Below are positions 52,161-63,460 of a DNA stretch of 64,000 nt, in pieces (position 1 is the first letter of the stretch; every line of letters starts with the position of its first letter). Made by a program: the position numbers and the translations under genes. This stretch comes from Plotosus lineatus (lineage: Eukaryota > Chordata > Actinopteri > Siluriformes > Plotosidae), in assembly GCA_024760905.1 (NCBI GenBank), contig CM045731.1:57245125-57309124 (forward strand), given 5' to 3'. The notes below the pieces were generated by a model. The model ran no database searches. It saw only the letters and a list, made by a program, of their open reading frames with translations, and was not told where the DNA came from.

Positions 52161-52188
52161 AAGAATGTGTTCTAGTATGCATGTATGC

Positions 52189-52242
<54 letters not shown>

Positions 52243-52293
52243 TTGTGCATGTGTGTATATGTGTTCGTGTATGGTTGGGTGTCTGTGTGTGTG

Positions 52294-52331
<38 letters not shown>

Positions 52332-52345
52332 TGTGTGCGTGTGTG

Positions 52346-52382
<37 letters not shown>

Positions 52383-52483
52383 ATGCAGGGGTGTGTGTAC
52401 GTCTGTGTGCGGGTGTATGTGTCTGTGTGTTAGTGTGTACGTGTGTTTCTGTGTGCATGTATGAATGTGTGTGTGTGTGTGCA

Positions 52484-52578
<95 letters not shown>

Positions 52579-52593
52579 GGATGGGGGTGATTA

Positions 52594-52860
52594 TAGTCAT
52601 GGCCAAAAGTTTTGTTGCTTCCATTTTGTGGTGGTGATTCACATTGTATCCAAACTATTATATAGAGTGAGGCCAGCAATAAGTGAGGATGTAGTCGAGA
52701 ATCTGATATCCAACATGCCAAAGTGAATTGCCAAAGTTTTGAAGAAGGAGGGTCAACGCTGTAAATATTGACTTTCAGCAAAAAATATATGTTTGTTGAC
52801 AAATAAGTCTCGAAAACATGTCAAATGTGTGTAAATGTTCCTGTGCATACCATAAAAAAC
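52594..52860 (+). mobile_element. Tc1-like element end fragment
   Basis: The sequence agtcatggccaaaagttttg, ttgccaaagttttgaagaag and gtcaacgctgtaaatattga resembles the 3' terminal region of a third fish Tc1-like family. There is no transposase frame. It is cut at 52861 by LINE DNA. Confidence 0.45.
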
Positions 52861-52861
52861 A

Positions 52862-53589
52862 CTTCTTCTTCTTCTTTTCCTTTTGGCTTTTCCCACCTCC
52901 ATCTTGAACTCCTCTGTCACACCAACAGCACATCTCACCACTGTCTTACATCTCTCATACATGTCCTGCACCACTCTAACACACTTCTCTGCCACTCCAG
53001 ACTTCCTCATGCAATACCACAGTTCCTCTCTCAGCACCCTGTCATATTCTTTCTCCAGTTCCACAAAGGCACAATGCAGCTCCTCTCTGACCTTCTCTGT
53101 ACTTCTCTATTAACTCTATTAACTCTATCTCGATGAACATCCTCAAAGCAAACACTGCATCTGTGGTGCTCTTTCTTGGCATGAAACCAAACTGTTGTTA
53201 ACAAATGCTGACCTCTGCCCTTAGTCTAACTTGCACCATTCTTTCCCATAACTTCATCGTATGGCTCCTCAACTTTATCCCTCTGTAGTTGCCACAACTC
53301 TGTGCATCTCCCTTGTTCTTAAAAATTGGGCACAAGCACACTTCTCCTCCATTCCTCCGGCATCTGCTCACTTTCTAAGACCTTGTTGAATATTCTTGTC
53401 AGAAAATCTACTACTACCTCCCCTAGACACTTCCATACCTCTCCCGGTACGTCATCAGGACCAACTGCCTTTCCACTCGTCATCCACTTCAATGCCCTCC
53501 TCACTTCACCCTTACTAATCTTTGCTATTTCCTGGTCCTCAGCAGTCACCTATTCTCCTCTTATTTTTCTCTCATTTTCCTCATCCATC
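52862..53589 (-). mobile_element. RTE-type LINE, 5'-truncated, internally deleted
   Basis: The minus strand from 53589 reads DQEIAKISKGEVRRALKWMT, GKAVGPDDVPGEVWKCLGEV and SEQMPEEWRRSVLVP, then RT to GVTEEFKMEVG (52905). It then jumps straight to the 3' terminus, aaaagccaaaaggaaaagaa. The deletion junction shares ggg with both sides. It follows directly after the tail of the next LINE on the minus strand. Confidence 0.85.
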
Positions 53590-54256
53590 TTCTTCTTTTC
53601 CTTTCGGCTTTTCCCTTCAGGGGTCGCCACAGCCAATCATCTGCCTCCATCTCACCTTATCCTCTGCATCTTTTTCTCTTACACCAACTGCCTTCATGTC
53701 CTTCTTCACCACATCCATGAATCATCTCTTTAGTCTTCCTCTAGGCCTTCTGCCTGGTAGTTCCAACCTCAGCATCCTACTACCAATATACTCACTATCC
53801 CTCCTCTGTACATGTCCAAACCATCTCAATCTAGCCTCTCTCACTTTGTCTCCAAAACGTCTTACATGTGCTGTCCCTCTGATGTGCTCATTCCTAATCC
53901 TATCCATCCTCGTTACTCCCAAAGAGAACCTCAACATTTTCATCTCTGCTCCCTCCAGCTCTGCCTCCTGTCTTTTCCCCAGGGCCACTGTTTCTAACCC
54001 ATACAACATCGCTGGCCTCAACACCGTCTTGTACACTTTTCCTTTCATTTTTGCCAATACCTTCCTATCACACATCACACCGGACACTTTTCTCCAACCA
54101 TTCCAACCAGCCTGCACACGCTTCTTGACCTCTTTTCCACACTCTCCATTGCTCTGGATTGTTGAGCCTAAGTACTTAAAATCCTCCACCTTTCTTATCT
54201 CTGCTCCTTGTAACCTCACCGTTCCTGTTGGGTGCTTGGCATTCATACACATGTAT
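53590..54256 (-). mobile_element. RTE-type LINE 3' fragment joined to the preceding LINE
   Basis: The minus strand from 54256 reads YMCMNAKHPTGTVRLQGAEI, RKVEDFKYLGSTIQSNGECG and on through RLRWFGHVQRRDSEYIGSRM to the 3' terminus and an (AGA)n tail at 53590. The frame is open for about 170 residues and then reaches a stop where the consensus has R. Its 5' cut at 54256 abuts ERV env sequence. Confidence 0.87.
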
Positions 54257-55376
54257 AGTTTTTGAACATTATAGTGGATGTAATTTATTCTATCTGCATT
54301 TTTGTTAATAGTACACCACCAACAGATGGTAGATTTGAACCCAGCTGCTACTTGATCTACCAGTTTATATTCATCAGGAACCCCTCGTGGAACTCCTATA
54401 GCATCTATATAAGTGGGGTCACGTTCCCTGCCATGTGGTGTCTCTTTTATGACATGTTTTCCTGGTATCGGGTAATACACTATTCACTTCCTTTAATATG
54501 CGTTCTGCTGGTGTAGGTTATGTTGATACTGAAAGTAACAAAGTAATGATAGCACATACACGTTTAATTACGTGGCAACCTATCAAATAAATTTCCTAGT
54601 ATCTTACCTTTCCAGTCATATTAATGCATGAAAAATTCCCTCTAGCTACTACTTTAAAGAATATAGGTATGTGTGTTTTCTGGTCCTGTAAGATGATATA
54701 CACTATCCCAAGTCATACAGCTATTAGTCTGAACCATGTTATTTATTAAATCTATCAGACATTTTGGAGTCATTTCAGCTGGAATTATTCATAAAATTGA
54801 TCTTGGCCCCATGCATGCTATACAGTCTTGTTTAGCCGCTTTGCTGGCTTCTTCTGCCATCAACAACCAGTTGTTTCTTCGTTTGGATACTCCAGCGGTT
54901 ACCAAGAATCAATCATCAGTTTCCATCTTCTCTTGTAGCACGTTCAGTCAATTTCTTTCTTTAGCAGGCGAGAGTAGTGCTGAAGTGTTTGCAAGCAGGG
55001 TGTTATTTTGGCACAATATGAAGCTTCCCAGACGAGTGATAACCTGTGGTCCAGCACCATACAGAGACTGTCTGACACTTTGTAATATTCATTCTTTCAT
55101 TACTGATTTTCACTTAGAAGTTTCTGTCTGTGCGGTTATCAACTTGCAATCTTGCTCTCCATTGGTTAGCATTATGGTCTGAGTAGCTCTTCCAGTCGTG
55201 CCCTATAGGGTCCGCTATTAGTCCATTTAATCTGATATACCAGCCAAAGAGGAAATTCCAATATTGTTTGTCACAATGTTGCAGCCCAGGACCTCCACTC
55301 CACTGGTAAGTTTCTGTATCAGCATTCTTGTCGTGGTATTGGGGTATACGTATCACTGAGGTGTGTGTGTTCCATT
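54257..55376 (-). pseudogene. Endogenous retrovirus env remnant (main part)
   Basis: The minus strand from 55376 to 54257 carries dispersed fragments resembling the surface subunit of fish retroviral envelope proteins. These include a Trp-rich segment near 55300-55210, a short Cys-containing IACMGPRS-like motif near 54790, and a VAAGF motif with following WCTINKN near 54330. Many stops and frame changes separate them. A LINE removes the beginning (55396-60911), and the C-terminal membrane part is absent beyond 54257. It is non-functional. Assignment rests on short motifs and on the integrase-like end next door at 61130-61385. Confidence 0.55.
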
Positions 55377-56354
55377 ACACCCAGTAGTTATAGGAATGCA
55401 GCCGTGGGGGGGGGGGGGGGGGGGGGGCACAAACCAGTGTCTCTCCCTCACGCCGGTCCCAAGCCCGGATAAATGCAGAGGGTTGCGTCAGGAAGGCCAG
55501 CCGGCATAAAACAAATGCCAAATAAACTATGTGAATCACAAGAAAGAATGACATACCGAATTGGTCGAGGCCCGGGTTAACAACGACCGCCATCAGTGCC
55601 GTCAACCAACAGGGTGCTGATGGAAATTGGACTACTGTTGGTCGAAGACGTCGAAGAAGGAGAGGCGGAAGGCGTGTCCATTGCCAGAGAGAGAAGAGGA
55701 AAGGCATGAGTCTAGAACTGAAAGTAGGGACTTTGAACGTTAGAACTATGGCAAGAAAAGGTAGAGAGCTGGCTGACATGATGCAGAGGAGGAAGGTGGA
55801 CATACTGTGTGTTCAGGAGACCAGGTGGAAAGGTAACAAGGCTAGAAGCATAGGAGCAGGGTTTAAGCTGTTTTATCATGGTGTGGATGGGAAGAGAAAT
55901 GGAGTCAGAGTCATCTTGAAGGAGGAGTTTGTCAGGAATGTTCTAGAAGTGAAAAGAGTGTCAGACAGCGTGATGAGTATCAAGTTTGAAGGTGTGATAA
56001 GAGAGAGAGATAAGAGATAAGAGATACAGCTTTATTAATCTCACAATGGAGAAATTCACTGTTACAGGCTCTTGAGGTACCATCAGTAGGGGGTGCAAAA
56101 ATTGATACATATACAAACATACACACATACACATATATATTATATAAGTAAATAAATAAATAGATACATAAATAGTATAAATTAATAAACAATAAAAGAA
56201 AAGAAGGGAACGACTTTATAGACTGGACTATATTCAAGTGTATATGTATCTGAGGACAGAGTAGATGGGTTGATATGGTTCACTGTCAGTGGTGATGTGG
56301 TTGATTAAAGTGCACGGGGTTTTTATTGCACATAACCGGTATTTTCACAGACAG

Positions 56355-57320
56355 TTACAAAGTGGCGTTGTACAGTCTGACAGCGGTGGGAATGAACGAC
56401 CTGCGGTAGCGCTCCTTCCTGCACTGAGGATGTCTCAGTCGTCCACTGAAGGAGCTACTCAGTTTCTCTACAGTCTGGTGCAGTGGGTGAGAGTTGTTGT
56501 TCATGATGGATGTGAGCTTTGCTACCATCCTCCTCTCACTCACCTCCTCCACAGAGTCCAGTGGGCAGCCGAGGACAGAGCTGGCCCTCCTGACCAGCTT
56601 GTTCAGTCTTTTTCTGTCCCGCTCTGTGCTGCCCGGGGCCCAGCAGATGGCAGCGTAGAGGACTGCAGAGGCTACCACAGAGTCATAAAATGTCCTGAGC
56701 AGAGGTCTGCATACTCCGAAGGACCTGAGTCTCCTCAGAAGGTGGAGGCGACTCTGGCCCTTCTTGTTGGTGTTGTGGGACCAGTCCAGTTTATTGTTAA
56801 GGTGAACGCCCAGGTATTTGAAACTGTTCACTATCTCAATGTCCTGTCCCTGGACGTTCACTAGTGATTGTGTGTGTGTTAGTGTGCCTCTTCTGAAGTC
56901 GACCACCATCTCCTTCGTCTTCCTGGTGTTCAAGCACAAGTGGTTGCGCTCACACCAGTCCACGAAGTCAACGATGACCGACCGGTACTCCAGCTCGTTC
57001 CCCTCTGACACACGGCCCACGATGGCGGAGTCGTCCGAAAACTTCTGGAGGTGGCAGCTGTCTGTGCTATAGCTAAAGTCCGAGGTATAAATGCTGAAAA
57101 GGAAGGGTGAGAGGACGGTGCCCTGCGGTGCCCCCGTGCTGCAGACTGCCACCTTTGACTTACAGCCGTGTAGCCGCACGTACTGTGGACGGTTAGTAAG
57201 GTAGTCAGTGATCCAGGCAGCAAGATGCCCGTCCATTCCCACGTCCTCCAGCTTTCCCCGCAGAAGCGCTGGCCTGATGGTGTTGAAGGCGCTGGAGAAG
57301 TCAAAGAACATGACCCTCAC
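56355..57320 (-). pseudogene. CR1/Rex1-like LINE reverse transcriptase C-terminal ORF
   Basis: 321 residues without a stop: MFFDFSSAFNTIRPALL with the first catalytic aspartate, STGAPQGTVLSPFLFSIYTS, LQKFSDDSAIVGRV with the catalytic pair, NTRKTKEMVVDFRR, FKYLGVHLNNKLDW and a conserved end with CRKERYRRSFIPTAVRLYN. All main RT motifs from the palm on are intact, but the fingers and the link to the endonuclease are gone. Hence I call it a fragment. Relationship to the Rex1/CR1/L2 group is from general motif memory. Confidence 0.8.
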
Positions 57321-57382
57321 AGCGCTGCCAGCGATCTCCAGGTGGGTGAGTGCCCGCTGCAGAAGGTAGTTGACGGCGTCTT

Positions 57383-58435
57383 CTACTCCGATGTTGGGCC
57401 TGTAGGCAAACTGCAGCGGATCTTTCGCACCCTGGGTGTGTATTGGGGGAGCAGGTAGACCAGGTTGTGGTCTGAGCGTCCCAGTGGGGGGAGGGGAGAG
57501 GAGTTGTAAGCGTCCTTCACATTTGCATACAGCAAGTCCAGTGTTTTATTGTCTCTTGTGGCGCACTTCACGTATTGCGTGAACGTTGGAAGAGAGGCGG
57601 AGAGAGGGGCGTGGTTAAAGTCCCCGCTGATCAGAATCATGGCGCGGGGGTGACGAGTCTGTGTCTGATTAACGGCGCAGTGTAGATGCTCACACGCGGC
57701 CGCCGCATCAGCCGAGGGCGGAATGTACACGCAAAACACAATCACGTGTGAAAACTCCCTTGGTAGATAATATGGCCGCGCGCTTACCGCGAGCAGTTCC
57801 AGGTCCCGCGTGCATAGCTGCTCCTTCACGTGCACGTTGGCCAGGTGGCACCATCGTTCATTCACATAGACCGCCACGCCCCCTCCTTTCTTCTTACCGC
57901 TCTCCGTTGCACTCCGATCTGCACGCGCGAGTGTAAATCCGTTAAGAGAAACCACAGAGTCCGGTGTGAGTTCATTCAGCCACGTCTCTGAGAAACACAT
58001 GAGGCTGCAGTCCCAGTACTGCCTCTGCTGTCGGGTCAGCGCCGCCAGCTCCTCCATCTTGTTGGCAATCGCGCGGACATTTCCCATGATGACAGAGGGA
58101 ACACATGTCCTCCGCGTCTTTCGTCCCCCTCTGCAGCCTCTCCTTTTCCTCTGTATTGCCACAGGAACAACAGGCTTTTCCGCGTGAAGGAGGGCGGGGG
58201 CGCGCAGGCCGAGGAGGGTCTCACGTGTGTAAGACCTGCGTTGCTCAGAGCCGTCGGTGAATGAGTTTCCTGACGCTGATCCAAAAAGTGAGAGTTTCCC
58301 AGATGCAGTATTGAAGAAAGAAAAAGAAAATTTGAAAAAAGATAAAGAAACATGCCTATATATAATAGGAAAAAGAAAAAAAAGGAAAATAAACTGAAGA
58401 GCTCCTGTAACTGGCTGCAGGTCACCCGGCGCCAT
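57383..58435 (-). pseudogene. CR1/Rex1-like LINE endonuclease ORF
   Basis: From MAPGDLQPVTGALQ (58435) an open frame of about 350 residues. It has a hydrophobic/Phe-rich start of doubtful meaning, a basic stretch (QRKRRGCRGGRKTRRTCVPS), then an endonuclease: GNVRAIANKMEELAAL, MCFSETWLNELTPDSVVSLN (metal-binding glutamate), GGGVAVYVNERWC, ILISGDFNHAPLS and TLDLLYANVKDAY, with GRSDHNLVYLLP carrying the catalytic Asp-His pair. It ends at the deletion into RT-coding DNA near 57440. Confidence 0.82.
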
Positions 58436-58463
58436 CTTGGAAAAAAAAAAAAAAAAAAAAAAA

Positions 58464-60886
58464 ATGGTCAATGTTGTTAGTGCTTATGCCCCACAGACAG
58501 GATGTGAGCGAGAAGAAAAGGAAAGATTCTGGAGGGAGTTAGATGAAGTGATGCAGCGTACCCACAGAGGTGAAAGAGTGGTCATTGGGGCAGACTTCAA
58601 TGGACATGTTGGTGCAGGAAACAGAGGGGACGAGGAAGTGATGGGTGGGTTTGGTATCCAGGACAGGAACGCAGAAGGACAGATGCTGGTAGATTTTGCA
58701 AAAAGGAAGGAAATGGCTGTGGTGAATACTTTCTTCAAAAAGAAAGAGGAGCATAGGGTGACTTATAAAAGTGGAGGTAGGAGCACACAGGTAGACTACA
58801 TCTTGTGCAGGCGATGTAATTTAAAGGAAGTCACTGACTGCAAAGTAGTAGCGGGTGAGAGTGTTGCCAAACAGCATAGGATGGTGGTGTGCAGGATGAT
58901 GCTGATGGTGAGAAAGGTGAAAAAGGCAAAGGCAGAGCAGAAGACAAAGTGGTGGAAGTTGAAAAAGGAAGAGTGTCGGGCTGTCTTCAAGGAGGAGTTG
59001 AAACAGGCTTTGGGTAGTCAGGAAGTGCTTCCAGATGACTGGACAACCACAGCCAATGTGATCAGGGAGACCGGTAGGAGAGTACTTGGTGTGTCCTCTG
59101 GAAGGAAAGTAGATAGGGAAACTTGGTGGTGGAATGAGGAAGTGCAGGAGTGTGTACAAAAGAAGAGGTTAGCTAAGAAGAAGTGGGACACAGAGAAGAC
59201 TGAAGAGAGTACACAGGAGTACAGGGAGACACAGCGTAAGGCAAAGGTAGCTGTGTCAAAGGCCAAACAGAGGGCGTATGATGACTTGTATGATAGGTTG
59301 GACAGTAAGGAGGGAGAAAATGATTTATACAGGCACAGCAGAGAAATAGAGATGGAAAGGACGTGCAGCAAGTTAGATTGATAAAGGACAGAGAGGGAAC
59401 TGTATTGACTGATGACAGAAGTGTGCTGGGAAGATGGAAAGAGTACTTTGAAGAGCTGATGAATGAGGAAAATGAGAGAGAAAAAAGAGTAGAAGAGGTG
59501 ACTGTTGAGGACCAAGAAGTGGCAAAGATCAGTAAGGGTGAAGTGAGAAGGGCATTGAAGAGGATGAAGAATGAAAAGGCAGTTGGTCCTGATGACATAC
59601 CGGTGGAGGTATGGAAGTGTCTAGGAGAGGTCGCAGTAGATTTTCTGACAAGAACATTCAACAGGGTCTTAGAGAGTGAGAGGATGCCAGAGGAATGGAG
59701 GAGAAGTGTGCTGGTGCCCATTTTTAAGAACAAGGGAGACGTGCAGAGTTGTGGCAACTACAGAGGGATAAAGTTGATGAGCCATACGATGAAGTTATGG
59801 GAAAGAATAGTGGAAGCTAGACTAAGGGCAGAGGTCAGCATTTGTGAACAACAGTTTGGTTTCATGCCAAGAAAGAGCACCACAGATGCAGTGTTTGCCT
59901 TGAGGATGTTAATGGAGAAGTAGAGAGAAGGTCAGAGGGAGCTGCATTGTGCCTTTGTGGATCTGGAGAAAGCATATGACAGGGTGCTGAGAGAAGAACT
60001 GTGTGCTGTCAGTGTGACAGAAGAGTTCAAGGTGGAGGTGGGACTGCATCAAGGGTCAGCTCTCAGCCCCTTCTTGTTTGCTATGGTGATGGACAGGCTG
60101 ACAGACGAGGTTAGACAAGATTCCCCATGGACTATGATGTCTGCAGATGACATTGTGATCTGTAGTGAGAGCAGAGAACAAGTGCAGGAAAATCTAGAGA
60201 GATGGAGGTATGCCCTGGAAAGGAGGGGAATGAAGATTAGCCTCAGTAAGACAGAATACATGTGCATGAATGACAAGGACCCAAGAGGAATGGTGAGATT
60301 ACAGGGAGCAGAGATAAGAAAGGTGGAGGATTTTAAGTACTTAGGCTCAACAATCCAGAGCAATGGAGAGTGTGGAAAAGAGGTCAAGAAGCGTGTGCAG
60401 GCAGGTTGGAATGGTTGGAGAAAAGTGTCTGGTGTGATGTGTGATAGGAGGGTATCGGCAAGAATGAAGGGAAAAGTGTACAAGACGGTGTTGAGGCCAA
60501 CGATGTTGTATGGGTTAGAAACAGTGGCCCTGGGGAAAAGACAGGAGGTAGCAGAGATGAAAATGTTGAGGTTCTCTTTGGGAATAACGAGGATGGATAG
60601 GATTAGGAATGAGCACATCAGAGGGACAGCACATGTAAGAAGTTTTGGAGACAAAGTCAGAGAGGCTAGATTGAGATGGTTTGGACATGTACAGAGGAGG
60701 GATAGTGAGTATATTGGTAGTAGGATGCTGAGGCTGGAACTACCAGGCAAAAGGCCTAGAGGAAGACCAAAGAGACGATTCATGGATGTGGTGAAGGAGG
60801 ACATGAAGGTCGTTGGTGTAAGAGAAGAAGATGCAAAGGATAGGGTGAGATGGAGGCAGATGATTTGCTGTGGCGACCCCTGAAGG
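58464..60886 (+). pseudogene. RTE LINE polyprotein, 3' part of the full-length copy
   Basis: 58464-59335 is open for about 290 residues (endonuclease end with VVIGADFNGHVGAGNRGDEE, QHRMVVCRM; linker). 59363-59923 gives the RT fingers. 59957-60883 gives the RT palm and the C-terminal part in one 308-residue frame. Interruptions are listed under the element. The C-terminal RRDSEYIG, RLELPGKRPRGRPKRRFMD block is found in every copy of this family here and may bind nucleic acid. Confidence 0.88.
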
Positions 60887-60911
60887 GAAAAGCCTAAAGG
60901 AAAAGAAGAAG

Positions 60912-61023
60912 ACACCCAGCAGTTATAGGAGTCAGTCTTGTTAAACTCATTGCTCCTGTTCGAACATCTATTCCTTGGACCCTCACCAGGGTCAGGAGTA
61001 AGATTATTCCTTTCCACATTTTT
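60912..61023 (-). pseudogene. Endogenous retrovirus env start remnant
   Basis: The minus strand has a start codon near 61017 followed by a hydrophobic, signal-peptide-like run of about 15 residues and then a short segment that reaches the LINE duplication at 60930-60912. The main env remnant resumes on the other side of the LINE at 55376. Position directly after the integrase-like end fits the pol-env order of simple retroviruses. Only a few dozen residues are visible, so confidence is moderate. Confidence 0.45.
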
Positions 61024-61129
61024 AATTTCTTCCTTTGGACGTTACCTCTTATACTGCAGGGTCTATCAGGTGTTCTGAGGCATTAAAGGACTTTTGACTC
61101 GTTGATTTCTTGACTGGATTTCGTGTCTA

Positions 61130-61385
61130 CCCAGTCCTATTGATCTGAGTCCACACTATTACCAGACTCAGTCTCGGTCCCGGTTGTCTTGAGCACTCTG
61201 ATGACTCGCTTGCAGTGCATCAGGTGTATCCAGGTGTTTCTTTCCACTAATTTAATAGCCGTTGGTGTTGTCAAGAAGACTTGGTATGGGCCCTCCTACT
61301 TTGCTGAATACCAGTACTTTCTTTTTATGCTTCTGATCAGGACCCAATTCTCCAGGTTTCATCAAGGGAATTTCTTATTGGAAGA
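61130..61385 (-). pseudogene. Retroviral integrase C-terminal remnant
   Basis: The minus strand reads [16 protein letters not shown] (about 61290-61240) followed by [10 protein letters not shown], a close match in layout to the C-terminal domain of gammaretrovirus-type integrases. Stops lie on both sides. Upstream of it (61424 on) is Ly6 3' flank DNA, so the rest of pol is absent. Confidence 0.65.
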
Positions 61386-61423
61386 CATCAATCTGGTGAT
61401 CATTTTCTGTTTTTCTTTGTTTG

Positions 61424-61500
61424 TCCTTTTTCGGACCTCAGGCAAATACAGCCAGCAGATAGAGAGCACCAACATTACCTGAAATGTTCCCTGCATAATT
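61424..61500 (-). repeat. Ly6 3' flank copy
   Basis: The plus-strand text ttttcggacctcaggcaaat, acagccagcagatagagagc and acctgaaatgttccctgcat matches the DNA downstream of both Ly6 genes (22250-22320 direct, 49330-49200 inverted). It marks the former 3' side of a minus-oriented Ly6 copy whose body is missing. Confidence 0.75.
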
Positions 61501-61509
61501 GAAAAAAAT

Positions 61510-61665
61510 TGGGGCAGCGGTAGCCTGGTGGTAATGTCGGCTCGATCACTAATCCAAGAGTTGGGGGTTCCAGCCCCACTCTCAACAAGTTGCCACTGTC
61601 CCCCAGTGCAGCTAACTGAGTTATCAAAGGCTGGCCATGTGTCTCACTGTCTATAGGATACTGAA
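61510..61665 (+). repeat. SINE family A head fragment
   Basis: ggggcagcggtagcctggtg, a degraded B box (gttccagcccc), and the core to tgtctcactgtctatagga. The tail is missing. Confidence 0.75.
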
Positions 61666-61739
61666 GGGATTATTAATTTATGTTTTAGATACAGGGAAGA
61701 GTAAAAACATTGAATTTCGGAAAAAAAAAAAAAAAAAAA

Positions 61740-62336
61740 ACATCAACTCAAGAAACCCAGAATGCTAATTTAACAAAAGTGTAAAATGAAATCTAGTGCA
61801 AAGTTTATTAGAGAATAATGAAGTCAGACAGCACAGAGCATGTTTTATGTTTACAAAGTATTCAACTGTTAAATGTTACACGTAAATGAATGAATAAATG
61901 AAATAACACTTATTGTATCCGGTATAGCAGAACTTGTATGCCAGAAACTCCAGAGGAGCTGTAAAAAGTGTAATTATTGAAGGTTTCTTTAAGGAGACAT
62001 TTGTTTGATGTCAGTTTTTAATGTGAAGGTGATTGACATCTGTTTGCTTCCTGTTTGTTGTATATATATATATATATATAAAATATTTTTATTAATTTAT
62101 ATTTTTTATAGTCCTCTTTTAGAATACTGGAAAGTCAATAAAATTTCTCTTGTGATTGTCGCTTCATTACAACAGGATCCTAATCACGATTTTTCAGTGA
62201 AAGTAGATTTGCAGGAAATTGAAACTGAGTCTGTATGACTTCTCACAAAATGAAACTCTCATGTTATTTGCATCAACTAAACTCCATCCTCTTTCCCCCC
62301 TTTCACTTATTCACCAAATCCTACATTCCTACAAAA
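61740..62336 (+). promoter_or_regulatory. Ly6 upstream and promoter copy, cut at the TATA box
   Basis: 61740-62060 matches the far upstream region of the minus-strand gene (25900-25240, inverted). 62100-62336 matches the proximal promoter (tggaaagtcaataaaatttc onward). An ISRE-like GAAATTGAAACT (62215-62226) and the octamer (62266-62273) are kept. Homology stops inside the TATA region (ctacattcctacaaaa), where LINE DNA begins. No exon follows in the window. Confidence 0.75.
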
Positions 62337-63425
62337 TTTATTTTAAATTATTTTACTGAGGCTAGAGGTTGTTTCTTATTATAGGTATTTGGGAATTGTG
62401 TTCACACCTCGGCTAGTTTGGACTAAGGCTCAGACTATTCTAGCCTCTCAAGCAAATAAAGCTCTTATGGCTATCCATAGATATCAAAAGAGAGCAGGGG
62501 TTTTGGCTTTTGTAGATCTTTTTAAAATATCCGATGCTCTGGTTAAACCGATATTGTGTTATTGCTCAGAAATTTCGGGAACCACTTATTGTAAAATTAT
62601 TGAGCAAATACAAATAAAAACGTTGGAAAAAAATTGTTGTAATAATATGGTTTTAGGTGAATGTGGCAGGTTCCCCCTACAAATTACTTATATGACAAGG
62701 GCCTTTAAATTTTGGTGTAGACTTTTAAGACTTCCAAGTTCTAGATTACCTCACCAGTTCTATTTAATGCTGAAGGCATTAGATGAGTCTGGACGCACAA
62801 CATGGGCATCATATATTAAAAATATTTTGTTTAGACTGGGGTTGGGTTTCACTTGGGTATCACAGGATGTTGGTGATTGATATTTTTATTTCAGTTTTTA
62901 AGCAGAGATTATCTGATAATCTTTACAAAATTGACATTCTCCACTAGAAAGTACATCTAAGTCCTCGAGTTATTTACTGTTCAAGTCCCTTCTAAATGTT
63001 GAAACGTACATTAACTCAGATATAGCTCCTTATTTGAGAATCTGTCTCGCAAATTTCAGATGTGGTACTTTCAAACTTTGCACTGAGACTGGAAGATATA
63101 AAAATGTTCCTTATAATTCAAGATTTTGCCCTTTATGTGAGAAAAACAATATCTATGAAACTGAAGATGAAATCCATGTAATACTTTAGTGCAAAGGCTA
63201 CACGGGTATAAGAAATACATTATTAAGTAAATATTTGAAGTATCCTTTATCACAACACAGTTTTATGAATATTATGTCATCAAATGATGTTAATGTAATC
63301 GGTAACCTTCACTTATTTCTTATCCCTGTTAAGAAAATCATAAATTTAACTGGTCTCACAATAGCTCATGCTTTAATCTATTCATTCTGTCTGTATTTTG
63401 GGCTAATGGCCTATTACTGAATAAA
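62337..63425 (+). mobile_element. Non-LTR retrotransposon 3' part (clade unresolved)
   Basis: A 163-residue open run (62389-62880) reads YLGIVFTPRLVWTKAQTILA, VKPILCYCSEISGTTYCKII and GECGRFPLQITYMTRAFKFW. This is the post-RT region of CR1/L2-like fish LINEs (YLG motif, then a GE-GRFPL block). Downstream DNA to 63190 still shows FRCGTFKLCTETGRYKNVP and FCPLCEKNNIYET across frames, a Cys-containing C-terminal block. It ends in tctg/ta repeats after 63425. The insertion removed the promoter's TATA-proximal part. Confidence 0.65.
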
Positions 63426-63456
63426 ATGTCCATCTCTCTGTCTGTCTCTCTGTCTG

Positions 63457-63460
<4 letters not shown>

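Larger units (their letters stand above)
50095..52580. repeat. GT-rich microsatellite block, interrupted by SINE and hAT
   Basis: Pure and imperfect GT repeats (with gtat, gtct and gtgc variants) at 50095-50400, 50480-50944 and 52165-52580. The middle is occupied by a SINE with a nested hAT element (50945-52160). Cys/Val-rich and His/Thr-rich open frames here arise from the repeat only. Confidence 0.95.
55999..58463 (-). mobile_element. CR1/Rex1-like LINE inserted in the RTE LINE
   Basis: On the minus strand it starts with a T-run and ccaagatggcgccgggtgac (58438) and ends with attaataaagctgtatctct and tatctc repeats (55999-56040), a microsatellite-like 3' end typical of CR1/Rex1-type elements. 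The first frame encodes the endonuclease and the second the RT. About 200 or more residues between them are missing, with the junction near 57440. The flanking duplication is at most two or three bases. The interrupted LINE reads gaaggtgtgat before and ggtcaatgttgtt after it, so the join is precise. Confidence 0.85.
55396..60911 (+). mobile_element. RTE-type LINE, full length, split by a CR1/Rex1-like LINE
   Basis: A 19-base duplication, acacccagtagttatagga (55377-55395) and with one change at 60912-60930, brackets it. The element occupies 55396-55998 and 58464-60911, about 3.05 kb. It has the 5' leader with a G-run and cgtcaggaaggccagccggc, the endonuclease (55706-55990 and 58464-58960), linker, RT (59530-60250) and C-terminal part to 60886 (RLRWFGHVQRRDSEYIGSRM). 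Damage includes a small deletion in the linker (59335), a stop at 59921, loss of about 30 residues after REEL (59998), and SADD instead of FADD at the catalytic box (60138-60150). It lies within the retroviral env remnant. Confidence 0.95.

Noticed and set aside
50107..52800. Cys/Val-rich and His/Thr-rich open frames
   Set aside because: They are translations of GT and AC repeats and have no non-repetitive protein content.
54736..55182. Plus-strand open frame of 148 residues
   Set aside because: It is antisense to the retroviral env remnant and has no recognisable protein features of its own.
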